NCBI GenBank assembly: GCA_900769405.1
Contig: CAAGGL010000015.1
Coordinates: 1-37,862 of the forward strand
Length of the DNA stretch: 37,862 nt
Reading direction: 5' to 3'
Source: an uncultured Alistipes sp.
Lineage (GTDB): Bacteria > Bacteroidota > Bacteroidia > Bacteroidales > Rikenellaceae
In this document: one piece after another, positions 31,490-37,862 of the stretch
Layout of the letters: each line of letters starts with the position of its first letter
Numbering within the stretch: the stretch's first letter is position 1
Program-made: the position numbers and the translations under genes
The notes under the pieces: model-generated
What the model was told of the DNA's origin: nothing
Seen by the model: the letters and a program-made list of their open reading frames with translations, nothing else
Databases searched by the model: none

Positions 31490-32755
31490 ATGAAACGTAC
31501 ACTATTAATCCTGACGATGTTGTTTGCGTTGAGTTTCAGCGCGATAGCACAGAAAGTTCAGTTGCATTTGATTCCCGACTCGCCGACCGCGACCTACCGC
31601 ACGGGCGAGCAGGCCAAGATGAAGGTCATCGCGCTCGATTGCGGCGTGGCGATCTACGACGCCGAGGTTAGCTACGAGGTTAGCGAGGATCTGATGCCCG
31701 CGCGCGAGAAGAGCAGCGTCAAGCTGAAAGGTCCCGAGGCGACGATCAAGGTCGGAACGATGCGCAAGGCGGGATTCCTGCGCGTGCGTGCCAAGATCGA
31801 GCACGAGGGCAAGAGCTACTCGACAACAACCACCGTAGGTTTCGATCCTCAGGAGTTGGAGCCCACGACCCCGATGCCCAAGGATTTCGACGAGTTCTGG
31901 CAGAAGGGCTTGGAGCAGGTGGCAAAGGTGAAGCTCAACCCCACGATGGAGCTGCTGCCCGAGCGCTGCACCGAGAAGGTCAACAGCTATCTGGTGTCGT
32001 ATGGCAACATCGACAACACGCGTATGTACGGTATCCTGACCGTGCCCAAGGCCGAGGGTAAATATCCCGCGATTCTGCGCCTGCCGGGTGCGGGTATCCA
32101 CGCCATTGGTGGCGACACGAAGCACGCCGAGCAGGGTGTGATCGTCTTGGAGATGGGTATCCACGGCATTCCCGTCAATTTCGACGGCGAGGTCTATGCC
32201 GCCCTCAACCGCTCGGCATTAGGCTCGTATGCGCAGATCGGTATCGACAACCGCGACAAGTACTACTATCGCCGTGTATTCCTGGGTTGCGTGAAGGGTG
32301 TCGAGTATCTGTTGTCGCTGCCCGAGTGCAACGGCAACGTGGGTACGCTGGGCGGCTCGCAGGGTGGTCTATTGTCGATCGTGGTGTCGCGTTTGGAGCC
32401 GAGAGTGAAGGCTTCGGCGATCTACTTCCCCGCCTTCTGCGATCAGGAGGGTTATATCAACGGTCGCGCGGGCGGCTGGCCCCACACCTTCAAGTGGGAG
32501 GCAAACCGCACCAAGCAGATCATCGAGACGCAGCGTTACTACGACGCATCGAACTTCGCTCGCGGCTTGAAGGCTCCGGTGTTCTATGCGTTTGGTTATA
32601 ACGACGTGACCTGCGCACCGACCACCACCTATGCTACCTATAATATTATCTCGGCACCGAAGCAGATCTGCATCAGCCCCAATACGGGTCACTGGCTGCC
32701 CACGGAGCACGTGACAAAGATGTGGGATTGGATCATCGCCGAGTTGAAAAAGTAA
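31490..32755 (+). CDS. Acetyl xylan esterase / cephalosporin-C deacetylase family (CE7-type) hydrolase
   Basis: The product has 421 residues. A signal peptide (MKRTLLILTMLFALSFSAIAQ) sends it to the periplasm or outside. An N-terminal beta-sandwich-like region (about 25-125) precedes an alpha/beta-hydrolase domain with the nucleophile elbow GGSQGG, a YLLSLPECNGNVGTLGGSQ lead-in, and the CE7-like ending TGHWLPTEH with the probable catalytic His. DFDEFWQKGLEQ marks the family start. It would remove acetyl groups from plant polysaccharides or small esters. No other polysaccharide-utilisation genes are nearby, so the substrate is uncertain. sppA follows after 24 bases. Confidence 0.85.
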   Translation: MKRTLLILTMLFALSFSAIAQKVQLHLIPDSPTATYRTGEQAKMKVIALDCGVAIYDAEVSYEVSEDLMPAREKSSVKLKGPEATIKVGTMRKAGFLRVRAKIEHEGKSYSTTTTVGFDPQELEPTTPMPKDFDEFWQKGLEQVAKVKLNPTMELLPERCTEKVNSYLVSYGNIDNTRMYGILTVPKAEGKYPAILRLPGAGIHAIGGDTKHAEQGVIVLEMGIHGIPVNFDGEVYAALNRSALGSYAQIGIDNRDKYYYRRVFLGCVKGVEYLLSLPECNGNVGTLGGSQGGLLSIVVSRLEPRVKASAIYFPAFCDQEGYINGRAGGWPHTFKWEANRTKQIIETQRYYDASNFARGLKAPVFYAFGYNDVTCAPTTTYATYNIISAPKQICISPNTGHWLPTEHVTKMWDWIIAELKK

Positions 32756-32779
32756 GTTAAACAAAAACGGATAAGCATT

Positions 32780-34546
32780 ATGAACTTCTTTAAGACCTTT
32801 TTGGCGTCGCTGTTAGCATTCTTCGCCGCCAATTTCGTATGGTTTTTCCTCTTTCTGATTATCATCGGAGGAGTTGCTGCGCTGGCTGGTGTATCGACAA
32901 CCATTGTCGAGCCCAAGTCGGTATTGAAAATCGACCTCGCGGAGTCGATCGTCGATCAGCCCGTCAACGACCCGCTGGCAGGCTTCGACCCGATGTCGAT
33001 GAACGTACAGAAGAGCGTGTCGAATATGCAGGTTATGCACGCCATCGAGGCGGCTGCTCAGGACGAGAATATCGAGGGTATCTACATCAACCTCACGGGC
33101 ACGGGCACAGCCTCGGCAGCGATATTGGAGGAGATGCGCAGCTACATCGAAACATTCAAAAACGAGGGTAAATTTGTGATTGCCTACAACGAGCACTACA
33201 CTCAGGGCGGTTACTACCTTGCGTCGGTTGCCGACAGCATCTACCTCAACCCCGCAGGTCAGTTGGATTGGCGCGGTCTGGCAGCGCAGGTGATGTTCTA
33301 CAAGGGTCTGCTCGACAAGCTGGGCGTTGAGCCGCAGGTCTTCCGCCACGGCACCTTCAAGTCGGCTATCGAGCCCTATATCCTGAATAAGATGAGCCCC
33401 GCCAACCGCACCCAGATGGAGACCTACATCAATTCGATCTGGGGCACGATCGTCGAGGGTATTGCCGAGTCGCGCAATATGTCGATCGACTCGCTCAATA
33501 TGTATGCAAGCGATCTGTCGGCTATGCAGCCCGAGGACGCACTCGACAAGCGTATGATCGACGGTCTGCTGTATGAGGATCAGGTTGAGGACGTGATGCG
33601 CGAGAAGCTCGCGCTGGATGCCGACGAGGATATTCCGTTCGTTACTCTGGGCGAGTACATCGCCGCTAAACCCTACGCTCCCACCTATTCGGACAACAAG
33701 ATCGAGGTGATCTATGCCGAGGGTCAGATCGTTCAGGGTCCCAGCGCAAATGGCACTCTGGGCTCGGAAACGCTGGCCGATCAGCTTGCCGAGGCTCGTA
33801 TGGACGAAGAGGTTAAGGCGGTTGTTCTGCGCGTCAATTCGCCCGGTGGCTCGGCTTTGGCGTCGGAGGTGATGTGGCGCGAGATGGAGCTGCTGCGTCA
33901 GCAGAAACCCGTAATCGTTTCGATGGGTGACTACGCCGCAAGTGGCGGTTACTATATCTCGGCACCCGCCGATGCGATCGTTGCCGACGCTACGACGCTG
34001 ACCGGCTCGATCGGTGTATTCGGTATGATGTTCAACGCCGAGAAGGCGCTCCAAAACAAGCTGGGCGTAACTGTCGATGTTGCCAAGAGCAACCCCTCGG
34101 CCGATATGGGCGGTGTGTTCCGTGGCGTGACGAGCGCGGAGCGTGAATTTATTATGAAGGGTATCGAGCAGGTCTATACGACCTTCGTAAACCACGTTGC
34201 CGACGGTCGCAATATGACCTTCGACTCGGTTGATGCGATTGGTCAGGGTCGTGTTTGGACGGGTAGCGACGGTAAGCGCATCGGTCTGGTTGACCAGATC
34301 GGCGGTCTGAAATATGCCATTGCCATTGCGGCCGATAAGGCTGAGTGCATCGACGACTTTATGGTGCGCGAGAGTCTTCCCGAGCAGACCCCTCTGGCGG
34401 CGTTTTTGAACAGCTTGCAGATGCGCGTTTCGGATCGCAAGATCCGCAAGGAGATGGGCGTCTTCTACGATGATTACTGCAAGTTGCGCGCGCTGATGGA
34501 GAATCCGGGTGTTCAGGCATTGGCTGTGCCCGTGAAGATTCAGTAG
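32780..34546 (+). CDS. sppA: Signal peptide peptidase SppA, 67-kDa type
   Basis: SppA has 588 residues and is a membrane-bound serine protease that degrades cleaved signal peptides. An N-terminal transmembrane segment (about 8-40) anchors two tandem ClpP-like domains. The Ser/Lys dyad is split as in E. coli SppA: K194 in the first domain (HGTFKSAIEP) and S388 in the second (YAASGGYYISAPADAI). The 67K family length fits. A GSIGVFGMMFNAEKAL segment follows the serine. It is probably co-transcribed with the esterase. Confidence 0.94.
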   Translation: MNFFKTFLASLLAFFAANFVWFFLFLIIIGGVAALAGVSTTIVEPKSVLKIDLAESIVDQPVNDPLAGFDPMSMNVQKSVSNMQVMHAIEAAAQDENIEGIYINLTGTGTASAAILEEMRSYIETFKNEGKFVIAYNEHYTQGGYYLASVADSIYLNPAGQLDWRGLAAQVMFYKGLLDKLGVEPQVFRHGTFKSAIEPYILNKMSPANRTQMETYINSIWGTIVEGIAESRNMSIDSLNMYASDLSAMQPEDALDKRMIDGLLYEDQVEDVMREKLALDADEDIPFVTLGEYIAAKPYAPTYSDNKIEVIYAEGQIVQGPSANGTLGSETLADQLAEARMDEEVKAVVLRVNSPGGSALASEVMWREMELLRQQKPVIVSMGDYAASGGYYISAPADAIVADATTLTGSIGVFGMMFNAEKALQNKLGVTVDVAKSNPSADMGGVFRGVTSAEREFIMKGIEQVYTTFVNHVADGRNMTFDSVDAIGQGRVWTGSDGKRIGLVDQIGGLKYAIAIAADKAECIDDFMVRESLPEQTPLAAFLNSLQMRVSDRKIRKEMGVFYDDYCKLRALMENPGVQALAVPVKIQ

Positions 34547-34577
34547 CAAAAATAGACCGAACGAGTTTCGGAAAACT

Positions 34578-34617
34578 AAAAAAGTGGCTTCTGCGTGAGT
34601 GGAAGTCGCTTTTTTTG
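34578..34617 (+). terminator. Intrinsic terminator after sppA
   Basis: An AAAAGTGGCTTC / GGAAGTCGCTTTT stem with a G-T wobble is followed by a T run. Confidence 0.75.
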
Positions 34618-34640
34618 TGCGTTGTTCAGCAGAAAAGTTG

Positions 34641-34648
34641 TATATTTG
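34641..34648 (+). promoter_or_regulatory. Possible -7 element for mrp with a long leader
   Basis: TATATTTG is a perfect TAnnTTTG with a TTG about 16 bases upstream (34622-34624). If active, the mrp transcript would have a leader of about 300 bases containing repeat element copy 5. Confidence 0.4.
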
Positions 34649-34670
34649 TAAGTTGGAGAGTGTTTTTTTT

Positions 34671-34898
34671 AATTCACAATTAAAAATTCACAATGCACAA
34701 TTTTTCTTCTTTTTTCTATTTAATAAGAGTATTAAAAAGAAGAGGAAGAATAAACTGATAAGCAAAATCCAATGGATTTTGTTATTATCTGCGGCTCGCG
34801 CAAACTTTGTTGCGCCTCAGCCACCGAACTTGGATTAAGTCAAAGCAAAGAAAAAGCAAAACCCGCCCATATGGCGGGCCCCCAGCCGCAGATAATAA
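34671..34898 (+). repeat. Composite bulged-hairpin element, copy 5 (expanded)
   Basis: Heptad-type repeats run 34671-34702. Hairpin 1 is AAAATCC (34764-34770) / GGATTTT (34774-34780). Hairpin 2 has perfect 15-bp arms TTATTATCTGCGGCT (34782-34796) and AGCCGCAGATAATAA (34884-34898). The inside is enlarged to 87 bases with a GCGCAA/TTGCGC hairpin and a CCCGCC/GGCGGG hairpin (34862-34878), and the C-run (34879-34883) is still directly before the right arm. Confidence 0.75.
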
Positions 34899-34952
34899 GA
34901 GTGCGCATATTAAAGTTATTTGAAAAGAAGAATTAAAATAATTAACAACAAT

Positions 34953-36002
34953 ATGAACAAGGAACAACTTATAACACTTCTTGCGTCGATCGTGCACCCC
35001 GAGACGGGCAAAAATATCGTCGAGAGCGACCTGGTGTCGATGGCCGAATTGGAGGGTGGTAAGATTGTCATCAACCTGATGATGGCCAAGCCGCGCGATC
35101 CCTTCGCAATGAAGATCAAAAATCGTATCGAGGAGCTGGCAGCCGAGAGCTTCGGCGCAGCGGCCGAACTGCTCACCGTCATCGTGCGCGAGCAGGCTCC
35201 CAAGCAGCCCAAACCGCAGCCCCGCTCGGCAGCGGAGCAGATCCGCAAGGTGGTTGCCATTGCGTCGGGCAAGGGTGGCGTAGGTAAATCGACCGTAACG
35301 GCCAATCTGGCTGTGGCACTGCGCAATGCGGGCTACAAGGTGGGTATCTTGGACGCCGATGTCTATGGTCCGTCGCAGCCCAAGATGTTCGGTGTCGAGG
35401 AGTATATCCCCGAGATGATCGAGCGCGATGGTGCAGAGTATATGAAGGCGGCCGAGGTGATGGGTATCAAGATTATGTCGATCGGATTCTTCATCGCGGC
35501 TGACGATGCGCTGGTTTGGCGCGGTCCGATGGCTAACAACGCCCTGCGCCAGATGATCCACCAGACCGAGTGGGACGCGCTCGACTACCTGCTGATCGAC
35601 CTGCCCCCAGGCACGGGCGATATCCACCTGAGCGTGATGTCGGAGCTTACGATCGACTCGGCGGTGATTGTCACCACGCCGCAGCAGGTTGCGCTGGCCG
35701 ATGTTCTGCGCGGAATCCGTATGTTCAAGGCCGAGAAGATCAACATTCCCGTTGCGGGCCTTGTTGAGAATATGGCGTGGTTCACGCCGCGCGAGCTGCC
35801 CGACAACCGATATTATATCTTCGGTCGCGGCGGCGGTCGTGCACTGGCGGAGAAGGAGGGTGTCGATTTCTTGGGCGAAGTACCTATCATACAATCGGTT
35901 ATGGAGGGTGCTGACTGTGGTCGTCCCGCCTCGTCGTTCGATCCAGACACTGAGAAGTACTACCGCGAGATAGCCTCGAAGCTTGTCGAAAAGGTGGGTT
36001 AA
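34953..36002 (+). CDS. mrp: Mrp/ApbC-type iron-sulfur cluster carrier ATPase
   Basis: Mrp (ApbC) has 349 residues from the ATG at 34953. It is a P-loop NTPase thought to carry and deliver Fe-S clusters to apo-proteins. A MIP18/DUF59-type N-terminal domain (1-100) is followed by the deviant Walker A SGKGGVGKST and LLIDLPPGTGD (Walker B region). The CxxC motif of E. coli-type Mrp is absent: the region reads ENMAWFTPRELPDN, as I recall for Bacteroidota members, and only one cysteine (GADCGRP) is left near the C-terminus. The frame is open back to 34920, but that start is less typical. It ends just before the candidate origin. Confidence 0.88.
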   Translation: MNKEQLITLLASIVHPETGKNIVESDLVSMAELEGGKIVINLMMAKPRDPFAMKIKNRIEELAAESFGAAAELLTVIVREQAPKQPKPQPRSAAEQIRKVVAIASGKGGVGKSTVTANLAVALRNAGYKVGILDADVYGPSQPKMFGVEEYIPEMIERDGAEYMKAAEVMGIKIMSIGFFIAADDALVWRGPMANNALRQMIHQTEWDALDYLLIDLPPGTGDIHLSVMSELTIDSAVIVTTPQQVALADVLRGIRMFKAEKINIPVAGLVENMAWFTPRELPDNRYYIFGRGGGRALAEKEGVDFLGEVPIIQSVMEGADCGRPASSFDPDTEKYYREIASKLVEKVG

Positions 36003-36426
36003 GGTTGTTGATAATGTTGAAAACCGATGTTGAAAGTCGCCAAACAAGTGGTCAATAACTTTTAACAAAATCGGGGGTAAAAAATTTGGAAGTTTAGGCT
36101 CGACACTCGTATAATGGCGCGGTAGAATTTTCCAAATCAAATCTCTCAAAAAGGATTGACAACCGCCGACACCCGAAATCGTAACAGATTGTTGAAATCA
36201 TCGTAGTGTTTATTTGTCGATAGATGATAATAATAACTGTTGATAATAACAAATAAAAATTTGAAAATAAATAAAATAGAATAAAACGCAGCTGTTCATC
36301 AAAAGTTGATAAACCGAAACTCTCCCCGACCGACTCGGACTTATCGACACTTTCAACAGCCCTTATTATTATTCTTTATTTATTATTAAAAAATGTATTA
36401 AAAATTAAAATTAATAACAATCGAAA
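36003..36426. other. oriC: Candidate chromosomal replication origin (oriC)
   Basis: This 424-base non-coding, AT-rich gap lies between mrp and nadA. It contains many nonamers close to the DnaA box TGTGGATAA (TTATCCACA): TGTTGATAA at 36006-36014 and 36238-36246, TTATCGACA at 36341-36349, AGTTGATAA at 36304-36312, TGTCGATAG at 36215-36223, and TGTTGAAA-type sites at 36015, 36028, 36190 and 36350 (reverse). Two very AT-rich tracts (36224-36290 and 36361-36423) could be DNA unwinding elements. No dnaA gene is in the window, which is common for Bacteroidota origins. Confidence 0.65.
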
Positions 36427-37368
36427 ATGGCTGACAACAAACTTTTGGCCGAGCGTATCGCCACCCTCAAAGCGCAGAAGCAGGCCGTAATTCTTGCCCA
36501 CTACTACACCTCGCCCGAAGTGCAGCAGGTGGCCGACTTCGTGGGCGACTCGCTGGCGCTGGCTATCGAGGCGGCAAAGACCGACGCCCGCGTGATCCTC
36601 TTCGCCGGTGTTCACTTTATGGCCGAGACCGCCAAGGTGCTCTGCCCCGATCGCAAGGTGTTGATCCCCGAACCCGAGGCGGGTTGCTCGCTGGCCGATT
36701 CGTGCCGCGCCGAGGAGCTGGCTGCCTTCCTGCAAAACTACCCCAACCATCGCGTGGTGTCGTATGTCAATACGACCGTGGGCGTGAAGGCCCTTACGGA
36801 CGTATGCTGCACCTCGTCGAATGCCTTGAAGGTGGTCGAGTCGATCCCCGCCGATCAGCCCATCGTCTTCGGTCCCGATCGTAACCTTGGCTCCTATATC
36901 CAGAAGCTGACGGGTCGTACCAATATGGTGCTGTGGAATGGCGCCTGCCACGTTCACGAGGAGTTCTCGCTCGACGCCGTTAAGCGCTTGAAGGTTGAGC
37001 ACCCCGCCGCGAAGGTCGTTGTGCACCCCGAGTGTAAAGCCGAGCTGGTTGCCGAGGCCGACTATACGGGCTCGACAGCAGGCATTATCGACTATTGCGG
37101 AAAGGTTGAGGCTGAGGAGTTTATCGTGGTTACCGAGGCAGGTATTATGTTCGAGTTGCAGCGCCGCTACCCCGCCAAGAGCTTTATCCCTGCGCCGCCC
37201 GCAACGCCCGCCAACGACTCGGGTTGCAACGAGTGTAAATATATGAAGATGGTTACCTTGGAGAAGATAGCGGCGGCGTTGGAGAACGAGCAGCCCGAGA
37301 TCGAACTCGACGAGGCTACCCGCACCGCTGCCGAGCGCTCGATTAGAAATATGATTGCGATTAAGTAA
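36427..37368 (+). CDS. nadA: Quinolinate synthase
   Basis: NadA has 313 residues and condenses iminoaspartate (from NadB) with dihydroxyacetone phosphate to quinolinate, using a [4Fe-4S] cluster. The family segments AVILAHYYTSPEVQQVADFVGDSL, ILFAGVHFMAETAKVL, and the cluster cysteine motifs TDVCCTSSNA, VHPECKAE and GCNECKYMKM are present. The NMVLWNGACHVHEEFS segment is typical. Length is that of the short NadA type. Its expected partner nadB is 33 kb away on the same strand, and nadC is not in the window. Confidence 0.95.
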   Translation: MADNKLLAERIATLKAQKQAVILAHYYTSPEVQQVADFVGDSLALAIEAAKTDARVILFAGVHFMAETAKVLCPDRKVLIPEPEAGCSLADSCRAEELAAFLQNYPNHRVVSYVNTTVGVKALTDVCCTSSNALKVVESIPADQPIVFGPDRNLGSYIQKLTGRTNMVLWNGACHVHEEFSLDAVKRLKVEHPAAKVVVHPECKAELVAEADYTGSTAGIIDYCGKVEAEEFIVVTEAGIMFELQRRYPAKSFIPAPPATPANDSGCNECKYMKMVTLEKIAAALENEQPEIELDEATRTAAERSIRNMIAIK

Positions 37369-37409
37369 TTCACAATTAGTAACATTGCGAAAATATTATC
37401 ATCGGAGGC

Positions 37410-37540
37410 GGGTTTTGCTAAATATCGGTTTGTAAAATCAACTCTTATCGCGGGCGGAGCACTCGACCCCGCCCACCGAAGGGTGGGTTTTGCTAAATAT
37501 CGGTTTGCAAAATCAACTCTTATCGCGGGCGGAGCACTCG
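37410..37540. repeat. Two tandem copies of a 56-base repeat
   Basis: Copies at 37410-37465 and 37485-37540 differ at one base and are 75 bases apart. Each begins GGGTTTTGCTAAATATCGG and ends GGGCGGAGCACTCG. Copy 2 completes an 8-bp hairpin CGCGGGCG (37524-37531) / CGCCCGCG (37539-37546). The spacer holds CCCACC/GGTGGG. Confidence 0.85.
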
Positions 37541-37555
37541 CCCGCGTTCCTTAGA

Positions 37556-37695
37556 CTTCGCACTGCGCGAATTTCGGAAAAAGTGAGAGTGGGATTTTTG
37601 CCGTTAAAAAAGATGACCGTTTGATTGCATCAAACGCGCGTAGCGATCTTTTAGGTAAAAATCACGCGCTCACCCGAAATTCGAGCCTTGCGAAG
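37556..37695. repeat. Imperfect palindrome of about 140 bases
   Basis: Left and right halves are inverted copies with small insertions. Matched blocks are CTTCGCA/TGCGAAG, CGAATTTCGG/CCGAAATTCG, GTGAG/CTCAC, GATTTTT/AAAAATC, AAAAGAT/ATCTTTT and CGTTTGAT/ATCAAACG. The centre is TGC near 37626. No gene is present. Confidence 0.75.
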
Positions 37696-37705
37696 AGTTT
37701 TTGGT

Positions 37706-37796
37706 GCTACCTTTTGTCGGCACAAAAGGTAGCGGAAACATTGCAAACTCGGCATAATAGTTTGATTCTCCGTTACTTTTGTTTGACAAAAGTAAC
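37706..37796. repeat. Two adjacent perfect hairpins
   Basis: Hairpin A: GCTACCTTTTGT (37706-37717) / ACAAAAGGTAGC (37722-37733). Hairpin B: GTTACTTTTGT (37772-37782) / ACAAAAGTAAC (37786-37796). The two share the ACTTTTGT / ACAAAAG core, so they are related. The region 37369-37862 has no credible gene. Confidence 0.75.
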
Positions 37797-37831
37797 CAAA
37801 AACAACCCCGATGATGAAAATTTGCTACGTG

Positions 37832-37862
37832 CGCCGTCCGAAATCGGGAAACGGGCGACTGC
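37832..37862. repeat. Terminal 31-base direct repeat of the window start
   Basis: These 31 bases equal bases 1-31 with no mismatch. They form the left half of the palindrome described at 1-85. Confidence 0.95.

Noticed and set aside
34599..34838. A 79-codon open frame between sppA and mrp
   Set aside because: It runs through the sppA terminator, A/T repeats and the hairpin element. Its composition is that of repeat DNA.
1..37862. Plasmid or phage genome because the ends overlap
   Set aside because: The content is housekeeping (polA, pheS, metG, prfA, mnmG) with no replication initiator, capsid or mobilisation genes. A repeat at both ends explains the overlap better.

Overview
The window is a chromosomal segment of a Bacteroidota bacterium, most likely order Bacteroidales and possibly Rikenellaceae/Alistipes-like (the family guess is only moderately supported). 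Evidence for the phylum: many genes follow the Bacteroidota promoter octamer TAnnTTTG (with or without an upstream TTTG/TTG), a YbeY with the lineage-type HGVLHLCG-KDK motif, MetRS with a fused C-terminal tRNA-binding domain, an Mrp protein without CxxC, and an ECF sigma / anti-sigma / barrel / DUF4252 operon. Coding DNA is fairly GC-rich and intergenic DNA is AT-rich. No tRNA or rRNA gene was recognised.

Layout. 1-2650: end-associated repeat, then an ECF sigma, anti-sigma-like, outer-membrane-like and DUF4252 operon. 3186-8358 (+): nadB, then lipA-lipB-recJ. 8463-10754 (-): xseA-xseB-methyltransferase. 10919-11416 (+): AT-rich zinc-ribbon membrane protein. 11541-12626 (+): prfA. 12830-19583 (-): a small lipoprotein, a long bulged-hairpin RNA candidate, and the operon S41 peptidase-nrnA-polA-dtd. 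19789-26169 (+): pheS, TPR lipoprotein, EnvC-like factor, ybeY, mnmG. 26170-26380: two parS-type palindromes. 26381-31188 (-): metG-ilvE and a MATE transporter. 31490-34546 (+): CE7-type esterase and sppA. 34953-37368 (+): mrp and nadA, separated by an AT-rich region with many DnaA-box-like nonamers that looks like a chromosomal origin.

The genes are mostly housekeeping: NAD synthesis (nadB, nadA), lipoate synthesis (lipA, lipB), replication and repair (polA, recJ, xseAB), translation and tRNA quality (prfA, pheS, metG, mnmG, ybeY, dtd), and envelope functions. The candidate origin at about 36.0-36.4 kb and the two parS-like sites at 26.2-26.3 kb together suggest that the window lies next to the replication origin.

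The least explained material is between genes. At least five copies of a composite element sit just outside transcription units. Each has AATTCACA-type heptad repeats, then a simple hairpin, then a 13-15 bp hairpin that contains a mini-hairpin and a C-rich bulge always on the same side. Arm sequences differ between copies but pairing is kept. The right end carries a tandem repeat, a 140-bp imperfect palindrome and two further hairpins. The last 31 bases repeat the first 31 exactly.
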